This document shows, one piece after another, positions 27,430-37,810 of a DNA stretch of 64,000 nucleotides. The stretch spans positions 372,001-436,000 of the forward strand of contig NZ_JACZZA010000002.1 in assembly GCF_014863405.1 (NCBI RefSeq), read 5' to 3'. Positions within the stretch are counted from its first letter, which is position 1. The number at the start of each line of letters is the position of its first letter. The notes beneath the pieces are model-generated. The model saw only the letters and a program-made list of their open reading frames with translations. It was not told the origin of the DNA and did no database searches. The position numbers and the translations under genes were made by a program. Source of the DNA: Dyella acidiphila. Lineage in GTDB: Bacteria > Pseudomonadota > Gammaproteobacteria > Xanthomonadales > Rhodanobacteraceae.

Positions 27430-28257
27430 ATGCCACACTTGCACGCCATGCTCTCCGCCCTCTCGATCTTCGCCATCGTCTGCTACCTGCTGGCCAGCCT
27501 GCTGCTGGCGCGGCCGCTGTTCGGCGGCGGCACGGCAACGCCCAGCGCCTTTGCGAAGCCGGCCCTGGCGATCGCCACCATTGCGGTGCTCTCGCATGCC
27601 GGCGACTTGCTGGCGATGCATCGCGGCGCGCTGGACCTGCACTTCTTTGCCGCGCTGTCGCTGGTCGCCTGCGTGGTGTCGGCGCTCACCCTGCTGGTCA
27701 ACCTCACCCGCCCGGTAGCCACGCTGGGCGTGATCGTGTTCCCGCTCAGCGCCATGTTGCTTTGGGTGGACAGCTTCCTGGCGCCGGCCACCGCCCCGAT
27801 GGCGATGGATTGGCATATCAAGCTGCACGTTACCGTGGCCCTGCTGGCCTTCAGCGTGCTGTCAATCGCCGCGGCGATGGCGATTCTGCTGGCGGTGCAG
27901 GATCGCGCCCTGCGCCATCGCCAGCTGGGCGCATGGCTGAGCGCGCTGCCGCCGCTGACGCTGACCGAATCGCTGCTGTTCCGCCTGATCGGCGCGGGCT
28001 TCGTGCTGCTGACGCTGACCCTACTGACCGGAATCCTGTTCGTCGACAACCTGTTCGGCCAGCACCTGGTGCACAAGACGGTGCTGTCGATCGTGGCATG
28101 GCTGGTATTCGGCGCCCTGCTCTATGGCCGCTGGAAGCACGGCTGGCGCGGGCGCAGCGCGGTGAATCTCACCCTGATCGGCATGGGCGTGCTGGCGCTG
28201 GCGTTCTTCGGTTCGAAGTTCGTGCTGGAGCTGATCCTGCACCGCGTGGTGGATTGA
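27430..28257 (+). CDS. CcsA/YpjD-family cytochrome c assembly-like membrane protein
   Basis: A 275-residue polytopic protein of about eight membrane helices, related to the CcsA/CcmC heme-handling family. Conserved histidines appear in HAGDLLAMH, DWHIKLHVTVALLAFSVLS, GQHLVHKTVLSI and YGRWKHGWRG. The WWD motif of CcmC/CcsA proper is not evident, so heme export is uncertain. Standalone next to ffh, as in many gammaproteobacteria. An alternative ATG at 27448 is possible. Confidence 0.8.
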   Translation: MPHLHAMLSALSIFAIVCYLLASLLLARPLFGGGTATPSAFAKPALAIATIAVLSHAGDLLAMHRGALDLHFFAALSLVACVVSALTLLVNLTRPVATLGVIVFPLSAMLLWVDSFLAPATAPMAMDWHIKLHVTVALLAFSVLSIAAAMAILLAVQDRALRHRQLGAWLSALPPLTLTESLLFRLIGAGFVLLTLTLLTGILFVDNLFGQHLVHKTVLSIVAWLVFGALLYGRWKHGWRGRSAVNLTLIGMGVLALAFFGSKFVLELILHRVVD

Positions 28258-28264
28258 CGCCGCT

Positions 28265-29644
28265 TCAGCGGCACGCATCCAGCGCCTGCGCCAGGCGCTC
28301 CACGCCAATCACTTCCATTTCGCCCACGCGTCCCTTCTTCGGCGCGTTGGCCTTGGGCACGATCGCACGCTGAAAACCATGATGTGCCGCCTCTTTCAGG
28401 CGCTCTTCGCCGTTGGGCACCGGGCGGATTTCACCGGAAAGACCCACTTCGCCGAAGGCGATGGTTTTCTCCGGCAGCGGGCGATCGCGCAGCGACGACA
28501 GCACGGCCAGCAGCACCGGCAGGTCCGCCGCCGTTTCCTGCACGCGAATGCCGCCGACGACGTTGACGAATACGTCCTGGTCGTAAGCCGCCACGCCGCC
28601 ATGGCGATGCAATACCGCGAGCAGCATGGCCAGGCGGTTCTGCTCCAGGCCCAGCGCCACGCGGCGTGGATTGCCGAGCGAGGATTGATCGACCAGCGCC
28701 TGCACTTCCACCAGCAGCGGCCGCGTACCTTCGCGCGTCACCATCACCGCACTGCCCGAGGTCGGGCCGCTGTGCGCAGAAAGAAAGATCGCGGAAGGAT
28801 TGGGCACTTCGCGCAGCCCTTTTTCCGACATCGCGAATACGCCCAGCTCGTTCACCGCACCGAAGCGATTCTTGAAAGCGCGCAGCACGCGGAAGCGACT
28901 GCCCGATTCGCCTTCGAAATACAGCACCGCATCGACCATGTGCTCCAGCACACGCGGACCGGCGATACCACCTTCCTTGGTGACATGCCCCACCAGGAAT
29001 ACTGAGGTGCCGGTTTCCTTGGCAAAGCGGGTCAGCTTGGCCGCCGATTCGCGCACCTGGCTGACCGAACCGGGCGCCGCGGTAAGCAGATCAGTCCAGA
29101 TCGTCTGAATCGAATCGATCACCAGCACGCGCGGACGCGAGGCGGCGACCTGGTCGAGAATGCGCTCGATACCCGTCTCGGCCAGCGCATGCAGCGGCTG
29201 CAGCGGCAGATCCAGCCGCTGCGCGCGCGCGGCCACCTGTGCCAGCGATTCTTCGCCGGTGACATACACGCTGGGCAACTTCTCGCCCAGCACGCCCAGC
29301 ATCTGCAACAGCAAGGTGGATTTGCCGATGCCAGGATCGCCGCCGATCAACACCACCGAACCATCGACCAGACCGCCACCCAACACCCGATCCAGCTCAC
29401 CGATACCGGTCAGCGTGCGCGACTCGGCGGTTACCAGCACTTCGGTCAGCGGCGTGACGCGCGGCGCCTGATTGGCCGCTCCCGCATAACCGCCCTGCCG
29501 CGCCGCCGCGATCGATTTCTGCGACGGCTGCACCACGAATTCCGACAGCGTGTTCCACGCGCCGCATTCCACGCACTGGCCCTGCCATTTGTTGTGCTCG
29601 GCACCGCAATCGGCGCAGACGTAGGCGGTTTTGGCTTTGGCCAT
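28265..29644 (-). CDS. radA: DNA repair protein RadA
   Basis: Branch-migration helicase of recombination. The 459-residue protein has the N-terminal zinc finger (Cys10, Cys13, Cys24, Cys27), Walker A GGDPGIGKST (101-110), the RadA motif KNRFG near 257, and a Lon-like C-terminal domain (FVNVVGGIRVQE). It is convergent with the ypjD-like gene (seven bases apart) and precedes alr on the same strand. Confidence 0.97.
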   Translation of the reverse strand: MAKAKTAYVCADCGAEHNKWQGQCVECGAWNTLSEFVVQPSQKSIAAARQGGYAGAANQAPRVTPLTEVLVTAESRTLTGIGELDRVLGGGLVDGSVVLIGGDPGIGKSTLLLQMLGVLGEKLPSVYVTGEESLAQVAARAQRLDLPLQPLHALAETGIERILDQVAASRPRVLVIDSIQTIWTDLLTAAPGSVSQVRESAAKLTRFAKETGTSVFLVGHVTKEGGIAGPRVLEHMVDAVLYFEGESGSRFRVLRAFKNRFGAVNELGVFAMSEKGLREVPNPSAIFLSAHSGPTSGSAVMVTREGTRPLLVEVQALVDQSSLGNPRRVALGLEQNRLAMLLAVLHRHGGVAAYDQDVFVNVVGGIRVQETAADLPVLLAVLSSLRDRPLPEKTIAFGEVGLSGEIRPVPNGEERLKEAAHHGFQRAIVPKANAPKKGRVGEMEVIGVERLAQALDACR

Positions 29645-29713
29645 GGGGTGATCTGCGTGGGCTGAATAAAGGGAGCTTAGCCTGCGCTTATCGCAGGCGC
29701 CGAGACGGGGATG

Positions 29714-30802
29714 TTATTGCTCGTCCTCGACGAACAGCACGCGCCGCGTCATGCCGCAGGTGAGGTCGTAGCTGATGGTGCCGGACTGGGCCGCGACGAT
29801 TTCCACCGGCAGCTCCGGCCCCCACAGCACCACCCGGTCGCCCACTTTCGCGTGCGGCGCCGAACGCAAGTCCAGCGTGATCAGATCCATCGACACGCGC
29901 CCGACCAGGGGCACCCGCTGATCGCCGACCAGCACGGGCGTACCCGATGCGGCACTGCGCGGATACCCGTCGCCATAGCCGACGGCGGCCACGCCCACCG
30001 GCATGTCTTCGGGGCATTGCCACAAACCGTTGTAGCCGATGCGTTCGCCACGCCGAATGGTGTTGATGGCGATCAGGCGCGTCGACAGAGTCATGGCGGC
30101 GCGAAAGCCTAAATCCTCACCCGCCTGCCCCTCCACTACCGAGAGGCCATACAACAGGCCGCCGGTACGCACCCAATCGCCGCGCGCATCGGGCCAGCCG
30201 AGTACAGCCGCGGAATTGGACAGCGAGCGCGGGCCGGCCAGGCCCTTGGTGGCTTGCTGGAAGCGTTCGATCTGTTCGCGCGTGCGCGCGCCATCGAACA
30301 CTTCGGATTCGGCAAAGTGGGTCATCAAGCCGATATCCGGATCGATGCCGGACATCGCCGCCAGCTGCGCATGCACCGCTGCGGCGCACTCGGGCGCGAA
30401 GCCCAGCCGATGCATGCCGCTGTCTACCTTCAGCCACACGCGCAGACGGCCGCGCGCGGGCGTAGCTTCGGACAGCCAGCGCAGCTGGCTTTCGTGATGG
30501 ATCGCGGCATCCAGGCCCAGGCGCTGCATCTCGGCGATATCGCCGGGCTGATCGGGGCCGGACAACACTACGATGCGCTGCCGATGTCCTGCTGCACGCA
30601 GGCGCAAGCCATCGCCCAGTGCGGCCACGGCAAACGCGTCCGCAGCGCCGTCGAGCGCACGGGCGACCCGCTCCAGCCCATGGCCGTAGGCATCGGCCTT
30701 CACCACGGCCATCACCATGGCCGGCGCGGCCATGCTGCGAATCCGCTCCAGGTTGTGGCGCAGCGCGCCTAGATGGATGGTTGCGACGGTGGTACGGCTC
30801 AT
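29714..30802 (-). CDS. alr: Alanine racemase
   Basis: Makes D-alanine for peptidoglycan. The 362-residue PLP enzyme has the PLP lysine in VVKADAYGHG (Lys35) and the catalytic tyrosine in ERIGYNGLW (near 260), with GRVSMDLITLD near 305. The chosen start (MSRTTVATIHLGALRHN) is the family N-terminus; a longer frame adds 14 unusual residues. It lies between dnaB and radA, all minus. Confidence 0.95.
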   Translation of the reverse strand: MSRTTVATIHLGALRHNLERIRSMAAPAMVMAVVKADAYGHGLERVARALDGAADAFAVAALGDGLRLRAAGHRQRIVVLSGPDQPGDIAEMQRLGLDAAIHHESQLRWLSEATPARGRLRVWLKVDSGMHRLGFAPECAAAVHAQLAAMSGIDPDIGLMTHFAESEVFDGARTREQIERFQQATKGLAGPRSLSNSAAVLGWPDARGDWVRTGGLLYGLSVVEGQAGEDLGFRAAMTLSTRLIAINTIRRGERIGYNGLWQCPEDMPVGVAAVGYGDGYPRSAASGTPVLVGDQRVPLVGRVSMDLITLDLRSAPHAKVGDRVVLWGPELPVEIVAAQSGTISYDLTCGMTRRVLFVEDEQ

Positions 30803-30924
30803 GCGGTCCTGCTTGCTCGAAGAAGATGCGCGGGCGCCGATCATTGCGCCAGCAGCATCATAGGGTACTCACCCGCGAACCGCAGATCAGGGCAAGGCCA
30901 TGGCAATGCGCGGGCGAAACCCGC

Positions 30925-32331
30925 TCAGAAATGGCCGGTATAGCTATCGGGACTGTAGTTCTCGAACTTGGTGTAGTGACCCAGGAAGGTCAGCTTCACC
31001 GTGTCGGTGGGACCGTTACGCTGTTTGCCGATGATGATTTCGGCCAGGCCCTTATCCGGCGATTCTTTGTTGTAGTACTCGTCGCGGTAGATAAACATGA
31101 TCACGTCGGCGTCCTGCTCGATAGCGCCCGATTCGCGCAGGTCCGACATCATCGGGCGCTTGTCCGCACGCTGTTCCAGCGAACGGTTGAGCTGCGACAA
31201 GGCAATCACCGGCACGTTCAGCTCTTTCGCCAGGCCTTTCAGCGAGCGCGAAATTTCCGAGATTTCGGTGGCGCGGTTTTCCTTGTTGCCGGGCACCTGC
31301 ATCAGCTGCAGGTAGTCGATCACGATCAGGCCCAGGCCGCCGTGCTCGCGCGCGATGCGGCGCGAACGCGAGCGCATTTCCACCGGCGACAGGCCGGGGG
31401 TGTCGTCGATGAAGATCTTTGCTTCGGACAGCAACGCGATGGCATTGGTGACGCGCGGCCAATCTTCTTCGGCCAGATCGCCGTTGCGCAGATGCTGCTG
31501 GTGGATGCGGCCTACCGAGGAGATCAGACGGAAGGCCAGCTGCGAAGCAGACATTTCCATCGAAAAGATCACCACCGGCTTTTTTGCCCGCAGCGCGCAG
31601 GCCTCGGCGATATTGACCGAGAACGCGGTCTTGCCCATCGACGGACGCGCCGCGACGATGATCAGATCCGAGGGCTGCAGGCCGGAAGTGAGATTGTCCA
31701 GGTCGGTAAAACCGGTGGAAATACCGGTGAGCTGGCCACGGTTCTGGTAGCGCTCGTGCAGCAAGCGGAAGGCGTCTTTCACCGCCTCGCGCATGGACAC
31801 GGTTTCCTTCTTGCCGCGTGCGCCGGATTCGGCGATGTGGAACACGCGCTGCTCGGCCAGTTCCAGCACTTCATGTACGCCCTTGCCTTCCGGGCGGTAG
31901 CCGTCTTCGGTAATCGCAGTGCCTGCGTCGATCAGCTGACGCAGCACCGATTTCTCGCGCACGATTTCGGCGTAGGCGGCGATATTGGCCGCGCTGGGCG
32001 TGGCATTGGCCAGCTCGATCAAGTAGCCGGCGCCACCCACCATCTCGGCCAGTTCATTGGCCTCGAACCAGTCGCCCAGGGTCACCGCATCGCAGGGCAT
32101 GCCCTTATTGGCCAGCTCGCTGATGGCGCGCCAGATCAGGCGGTGATCCTTGCGGTAGAAATCCTGCTCGCTGAGCTTGTCGGCGACCTTGTCCAGCGCA
32201 TCGGCCGCCAGCATCAGGCCACCGAGCACCGCCTGTTCGGCGTCGATGGAATGCGGGGGTACGCGCAAGGCCTCGATGGCGCTATTGCTGCTGTTGCCGG
32301 ATTTGCGATCGGGCACGAAGGACATGGACAT
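30925..32331 (-). CDS. dnaB: Replicative DNA helicase DnaB
   Basis: Hexameric helicase at the replication fork. The 468-residue protein has the N-terminal domain (VPPHSIDAEQAVLGGLM), Walker A ARPSMGKTA (about 228-236), Walker B LGLIVIDYLQLMQ, and SRSLKGLAKELNVPV. No intein is present. It is preceded by a 216-base gap (32332-32547) that contains only the terminators of rplI and a promoter area. Confidence 0.97.
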   Translation of the reverse strand: MSMSFVPDRKSGNSSNSAIEALRVPPHSIDAEQAVLGGLMLAADALDKVADKLSEQDFYRKDHRLIWRAISELANKGMPCDAVTLGDWFEANELAEMVGGAGYLIELANATPSAANIAAYAEIVREKSVLRQLIDAGTAITEDGYRPEGKGVHEVLELAEQRVFHIAESGARGKKETVSMREAVKDAFRLLHERYQNRGQLTGISTGFTDLDNLTSGLQPSDLIIVAARPSMGKTAFSVNIAEACALRAKKPVVIFSMEMSASQLAFRLISSVGRIHQQHLRNGDLAEEDWPRVTNAIALLSEAKIFIDDTPGLSPVEMRSRSRRIAREHGGLGLIVIDYLQLMQVPGNKENRATEISEISRSLKGLAKELNVPVIALSQLNRSLEQRADKRPMMSDLRESGAIEQDADVIMFIYRDEYYNKESPDKGLAEIIIGKQRNGPTDTVKLTFLGHYTKFENYSPDSYTGHF

Positions 32332-32468
32332 TCCCTGCGGCGAGGAAAGGTGCGCATACCCTGCGGGCAGGCACGAAAGAGGAGCATACGCAACGCAGTC
32401 GCAGCCGTTAAGACAATAAGTCTGTGGCTACGCTGTGGATAACCTGGGAAAAGCTGGGGATAAAACCT

Positions 32469-32517
32469 GGGCGCCCCAGCGAGGCGCCCAAAACAAACGG
32501 GCGCCTGGCGGCGCCCG
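32469..32517 (-). terminator. Tandem terminator hairpins after rplI
   Basis: On the minus strand the first hairpin is CGGGCGCC/GGCGCCCG (32517-32510 with 32505-32498) followed by TTTGTTTTG, a good intrinsic terminator 31 bases after the rplI stop. The second, GGGCGCC/GGCGCCC at about 32489-32469, is followed by AGGTTTTAT. They share the same GGCGCC core, so alternative pairings between them are possible. Confidence 0.75.
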
Positions 32518-32547
32518 TCTGCATCCGGCGGAGGGTGGCGCGAGCGA

Positions 32548-32997
32548 TTACTTCTCGCCGACCACGATCACCTTGACCGTGCCCTGCACGTCGGCGTGCA
32601 GGCTGATCACGACCTCGAATTCGCCGATGTGGCGGATCGGGCCTTCGCCCTGGATCACTTCACCCTTATGGATGTCGTGACCGGCGGCCTGCAGCGCATC
32701 GGCAATTTCACGCGGACCGACCGAGCCGTACAGCTTGCCTTCGGGGCTGGCGTTGGCGGAGATGGTGACCGACACGTCGACCAGCTTGGCCTTGCGCGAC
32801 TCGGCATCGGTGAACAACTTGCTGGCCTTGGCTTCGTATTCGGCGCGGCGCGCTTCGAACGCGGCCAGGTTTTCAGCATTGACGCGCACAGCCTTGCCCT
32901 GCGGCAGCAGGTAGTTGCGGCCGTAGCCCGGCTTCACCTTGACCTTGTCGCCAAGCTTGCCGAGGTTGCGCACGTTTTCGAGCAGAATGAGTTCCAT
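32548..32997 (-). CDS. rplI: 50S ribosomal protein L9
   Basis: A 149-residue L9 ([32 protein letters not shown] is the usual N-terminal domain, described here by its start and end). It protrudes near the L1 stalk. Last gene of the rpsF-rpsR-rplI operon, 112 bases after rpsR with a strong hairpin in the gap. Confidence 0.97.
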   Translation of the reverse strand: MELILLENVRNLGKLGDKVKVKPGYGRNYLLPQGKAVRVNAENLAAFEARRAEYEAKASKLFTDAESRKAKLVDVSVTISANASPEGKLYGSVGPREIADALQAAGHDIHKGEVIQGEGPIRHIGEFEVVISLHADVQGTVKVIVVGEK

Positions 32998-33071
32998 GGG
33001 TACATCCTCAATTCGTTAGCACCGGAGTGGCCCGGCGCAGCCGTGGACGGTTGTCCGAAGTGTTGCATGCG

Positions 33072-33096
33072 CTCCTCTCCCCGGCGGGGAGAGGAG
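33072..33096. repeat. Strong hairpin between rpsR and rplI
   Basis: CTCCTCTCCCC (33072-33082) and GGGGAGAGGAG (33086-33096) form a perfect 11-bp stem with a GGC loop. No T-tract follows on either strand, so it is not a terminator. It may set the relative stability of the rpsF-rpsR and rplI messages. CTCTCCCC/GGGGAGAG palindromes are a recurring repeat type in gammaproteobacteria. Confidence 0.7.
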
Positions 33097-33109
33097 GCGC
33101 GACACGACA

Positions 33110-33340
33110 TTAGACGTCGTGGTTGTCGGTGTACGGCAGCAGCGCCAGGAAACGGGCGCGCTTGATGGCGGCAGCCAGCTGACGCTGGTAGCGGGCCTTG
33201 GTGCCGGTGATGCGGCTGGGAACGATCTTGCCGTTCTCAGTGATGTACTGGCGCAGCGTGTTGAGATCCTTGTAGTCGATCTCTTTGACGTTTTCGGCCG
33301 TGAAGCGGCAGAACTTGCGGCGGCGGAAGAACTTGGACAT
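33110..33340 (-). CDS. rpsR: 30S ribosomal protein S18
   Basis: A 76-residue S18 ([25 protein letters not shown]..., ending DNHDV). It forms the platform heterodimer with S6, whose gene lies 15 bases upstream. A cysteine at residue 11 is common in S18 proteins, which may be zinc-binding; only one Cys is seen here. Confidence 0.97.
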   Translation of the reverse strand: MSKFFRRRKFCRFTAENVKEIDYKDLNTLRQYITENGKIVPSRITGTKARYQRQLAAAIKRARFLALLPYTDNHDV

Positions 33341-33355
33341 GGCTCAGGCTCCTAA

Positions 33356-33784
33356 TCAGTCGTCGGAATCGGCATCGTCGCTGTCGGCACGGCCGACGCG
33401 GCGGTCATCGCCATCGCTGTCGTCATCGCGGCGGCGCGAAGACTTGGCATCATCCTTTTCCTTGCTCTTGAGGATGAAGGACTGATCGGTGTCGGCCTCG
33501 TCACGCTTGATGACCAGGTGGCGCAGCACGGCGTCGTTGAAGCGGAAGCCCGATTCCAGCTCGTTCAGCACGCTCTGGCTCACTTCGATGTTGAGCAGCA
33601 CGTAGTGAGCCTTGGCCAGGTTCACGATCGGGTAGGCCAGCTGGCGGCGGCCCCAGTCTTCCAGGCGATGGATCGTGCCACCGTCGGAGGTGATCAGCGC
33701 CTTGTAGCGCTCGATCATCGCCGGAACCTGCTCGCTCTGGTCAGGGTGGACCAGAAACACTACTTCGTAATGACGCAAGGTCAT
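33356..33784 (-). CDS. rpsF: 30S ribosomal protein S6 with acidic C-terminal tail
   Basis: A 142-residue S6 ([39 protein letters not shown]). The last 35 residues are charged and mostly acidic ([20 protein letters not shown], ending DSDDADSDD). In E. coli the S6 tail is extended with glutamates by RimK; here the tail is genetically encoded and Asp-rich. First gene of the S6-S18-L9 operon. Confidence 0.96.
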   Translation of the reverse strand: MTLRHYEVVFLVHPDQSEQVPAMIERYKALITSDGGTIHRLEDWGRRQLAYPIVNLAKAHYVLLNIEVSQSVLNELESGFRFNDAVLRHLVIKRDEADTDQSFILKSKEKDDAKSSRRRDDDSDGDDRRVGRADSDDADSDD

Positions 33785-33824
33785 CGGAAAACTCCTTATG
33801 GATGTGGCCCTTACGGGCCCGGCA

Positions 33825-33847
33825 GCCTCCCGTCGATGCGGTGAGGC
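33825..33847 (-). promoter_or_regulatory. Candidate S6:S18 autoregulatory motif in the rpsF leader
   Basis: The leader RNA (minus strand) can form GCCTC-A-CCG-loop-CGG-GAGGC (33847-33825), about 40 bases before the rpsF start, followed by a GGCCC/GGGCC hairpin. S6:S18 complexes in many bacteria bind such a rpsF leader with a CCG element and repress the operon. I match only the CCG-containing stem; covariance to the known family model would be needed to be sure. Confidence 0.35.
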
Positions 33848-33941
33848 AAGGGACTGTCCGCGCCTTTTTCACGCGGGCAGAAGCGGAATTCTAAGCGGAA
33901 TCAATCACTCAGCACAAGCGGCCGAGCGGAACGGCCGAAGC

Positions 33942-34268
33942 TCAGCCGACCGTAAAGCTTTCCCCGCAGCCGCATTCCCCGGTGGCATTGGGGTTGTGGA
34001 ACACGAAGCTGGCGTTGAGGCCCTGGCGCTGGAAGTCGATCACGGTGCCATCGACCAGCGGCAGGCTCTTGGTGTCCACGATGACCGGCACGCCGTCGAT
34101 CTGGAAGGTCTGATCCTCGGCGCCGGCCGCCTCGGCCAGATCCACCACATAGGCAAAACCCGAGCAGCCCGTGCGCTTCACGCCGAAGCGGACGCCAGCG
34201 GCGGACGGAGACTGCGCCAGGAACTGGCGCATGCGCTGATTGGCGGTGGGAGTGATCGAGATGGTCAT
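33942..34268 (-). CDS. A-type iron-sulfur carrier (IscA/ErpA family)
   Basis: A 108-residue A-type carrier with the three cluster cysteines: one in RTGCSGFAY (near 35) and the CxC in GECGCGESF (near 100). It carries or inserts Fe-S clusters into targets. The sequence between ([22 protein letters not shown]) is closest in feel to IscA. The start at 34268 is chosen by family length. It is divergent from asnS and not in an isc cluster here. Confidence 0.9.
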   Translation of the reverse strand: MTISITPTANQRMRQFLAQSPSAAGVRFGVKRTGCSGFAYVVDLAEAAGAEDQTFQIDGVPVIVDTKSLPLVDGTVIDFQRQGLNASFVFHNPNATGECGCGESFTVG

Positions 34269-34397
34269 TCGCAAGAAACTTCTAGGTCGGCACTTTTGCG
34301 CAGCGGGAATGTCGCAGTGCGGCAAGGGCTACATTATCATGCCCGCTTGCCTTCACGCCCCCTTACACATGGGCGCATCTCCCAGGAGTTTCAATTC

Positions 34398-35798
<1,401 letters not shown>

Positions 35799-35811
35799 TC
35801 CAGACCAGCCT

Positions 35812-36585
35812 ATGCGTTTTCGACTGCTTCTTACCTTTGCCCTGATCTTGCTGCTTGCCGCCTGCCATAGCGTCAAGCTGCCCACGCTGCCGACCCTGCT
35901 GCCGCAGAGTCCGCCGCCCAAGACGCTGGCCGATGCCAGGAAAGTGCTGCAGGATGCCACGCCCTGCTGCAGCAGCTTTGCTGATTTCTCTTATCAGAAT
36001 CAGCTGCCCTGGACGCCGCAGCAATACGTGCTGGGCAACGGCAGCCAGGTTGCCGCGGTGAACGGCGTGCACAGCTATTTTCTGGCGTTCAAGCTGCCGG
36101 CCGATGCCAAGCTGCCGTACAAGATCGCGATCAAGTCGGAACTGGTCGGCCGCTCGGCGGGCAGCGGCAGCTATCTGTTCGCACCAACCCTGGTGCAGCT
36201 CAACGACGCGTTCCAGCCGATCGACAGCCAGGACGTGAAACTGTGCGAATACATGGGCTGGTTCTCCAGCGATAGCGGCGCCTTCGGCAGCGTTACCGTT
36301 ACCGACAAGCGCGCGCACTATCTGGTGGTCTACAGCTCCAACAAGCAGCAGACCGACAACACCTATTGGGAACAGTCGGCCAGCACCTTTTCCACCACCA
36401 GCAGCACGGCGCCGGCGGCGACGACCATGGGCGGCAGCTACAAGATTCAGCACGGTCCGGATGGCACAGTATGGGTCGGCATGATGGACAAGAACTATGC
36501 CGAAGCCGTCAACAAGGCCGTGTGCGGCAAGGCGCCGGCGGGCGATGGCGTACTGCACGACATTCCCGTGCACTTGAGCTTCTGA
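35812..36585 (+). CDS. MalM-like lipoprotein
   Basis: A 257-residue protein with a lipoprotein signal (LLLAACHSV; Cys near 18). Its body resembles the MalM family of periplasmic maltose-operon proteins of unknown function (ATPCCSSFADFSYQNQLPW; SYFLAFKLPADAKLPY), but no maltose genes are present. It starts 13 bases after asnS without a good Shine-Dalgarno. A paired CC at residues 53-54 is typical of the family. Confidence 0.7.
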   Translation: MRFRLLLTFALILLLAACHSVKLPTLPTLLPQSPPPKTLADARKVLQDATPCCSSFADFSYQNQLPWTPQQYVLGNGSQVAAVNGVHSYFLAFKLPADAKLPYKIAIKSELVGRSAGSGSYLFAPTLVQLNDAFQPIDSQDVKLCEYMGWFSSDSGAFGSVTVTDKRAHYLVVYSSNKQQTDNTYWEQSASTFSTTSSTAPAATTMGGSYKIQHGPDGTVWVGMMDKNYAEAVNKAVCGKAPAGDGVLHDIPVHLSF

Positions 36586-36599
36586 ACCTGGAGTCGTCC

Positions 36600-36929
36600 T
36601 TGATTCTGTTTGTGGTTTATATCGGATTGCTGCTGATCGGCCTTGCCTGCTTTCTGCTGCATGCCCTGCTGCCGTTCCGCATCGCCAAACGCCTGCGCCA
36701 GGATTATCCGCAGCACTGGCAGGTGATCGTGGATACCGGCGTAAGCGGCCAGTCCGCGCGCGGACCGCAATTGTGGCTGCGCATGCAGGCCGTATTGCGC
36801 TCGCCGGCCATCCGCGCGATCGGCGATGCGTCGCTGACGCGCCTGTGGCGCAGCTGGCGCTACAGTCAGTGGCTGGCATGGGGATGCTGGATCGCGGCGC
36901 TGGCCATGCAGTGGCACAGCCGCGCCTGA
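36600..36929 (+). CDS. Small membrane protein, UspB-like topology
   Basis: A 109-residue protein starting at TTG 36600, chosen because a GGAG lies six bases upstream at 36590-36593. It has a membrane helix at residues 1-22 (ILFVVYIGLLLIGLACFLL) and a second at about 88-105 (WLAWGCWIAALAMQW), with a basic soluble part between (RLRQDYPQHW, SLTRLWRSWRY). The size and two-helix plan are those of UspB, but sequence identity looks low, so I do not assign a function. It follows the MalM-like gene by 14 bases. Confidence 0.65.
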   Translation: MILFVVYIGLLLIGLACFLLHALLPFRIAKRLRQDYPQHWQVIVDTGVSGQSARGPQLWLRMQAVLRSPAIRAIGDASLTRLWRSWRYSQWLAWGCWIAALAMQWHSRA

Positions 36930-36949
36930 TTGGCTATCGAGGAACTGGC

Positions 36950-37741
36950 ATGGATCTGAACCTGAGTGGTCGTCACGCGCTGGTATGCGGCGCCTCCCAA
37001 GGCATTGGCCGCGCTGCGGCGGTGGAGCTGGCCGAACTGGGTGCCGATGTCACCTTGTTCGCACGCTCAGCCGAAACGCTGCAGGCAGTAGCCGCAAGCC
37101 TGCCGCGCAAGCATGCGGCGCAACGCCATGACTGGCGCAGCGTCGATATGCAGGACACCGCCGGGCTGCAGGCAATTGCCGCCGAACTGGTTGCCACGCA
37201 TCCGGTGCAGATCCTGATCAACAACACCGGCGGTCCGCCCGGCGGCCCCGCGTACAGCGCCGAACCCGCCGCGTTCGAGAGCGCGTTCCGCCAGCACTTG
37301 CTGGCCGGACAGGTGCTGCTGCAGACCGTGCTGCCAGGCATGCGCGACAGTGGCTATGGCCGGCTGGTCAATGTCATCTCCACCTCGGTGAAGGAACCGA
37401 TTCCAGGACTTGGCGTTTCCAATACCGTGCGTGCCGCGGTGGCCGCCTGGGCCAAGACCTTGTCGGGCGAGCTGGCTGCCGATGGCATCACCGTCAACAA
37501 CGTGCTGCCCGGCTATACCCGCACGGCGCGACTGGATGGGCTGCTGGCTGCGCAGTCGCAGAAGAGCGGCCGCAGCGAAGCGGAGCTGGCCAAGGACATG
37601 ATCGCCGCCGTCCCCGCACGCCGCTTCGGCGAACCGGGCGAAGTGGCGGCGGTGATCGCCTTCCTGTGCACACCGGCGGCGGCCTACGTCAACGGTGTGA
37701 GCATTGCCGTGGATGGCGGCCGCACCAAAGCGCTGAGCTGA
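36950..37741 (+). CDS. Short-chain dehydrogenase-like protein lacking the YxxxK pair
   Basis: A 263-residue Rossmann-fold protein (CGASQGIGRA near 13; NNTGGPP near 92; FLCTPAAAYVNGVSIAVDGG at the end). In place of the catalytic Tyr-x-x-x-Lys it reads SNTVRAAVAAW, so classical SDR chemistry is doubtful; similar Tyr-less members exist. GAGGA lies eight bases before the ATG. It precedes the 2-aminomuconate-semialdehyde dehydrogenase gene by about 70 bases and may belong to that operon. Confidence 0.8.
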   Translation: MDLNLSGRHALVCGASQGIGRAAAVELAELGADVTLFARSAETLQAVAASLPRKHAAQRHDWRSVDMQDTAGLQAIAAELVATHPVQILINNTGGPPGGPAYSAEPAAFESAFRQHLLAGQVLLQTVLPGMRDSGYGRLVNVISTSVKEPIPGLGVSNTVRAAVAAWAKTLSGELAADGITVNNVLPGYTRTARLDGLLAAQSQKSGRSEAELAKDMIAAVPARRFGEPGEVAAVIAFLCTPAAAYVNGVSIAVDGGRTKALS

Positions 37742-37810
37742 GTTCGCGCCGACGCCCACATACGGCAGAGTCCGGTGCATTCCAGGCGCGCAGGTTCTAA
37801 GCTTGTGCGG

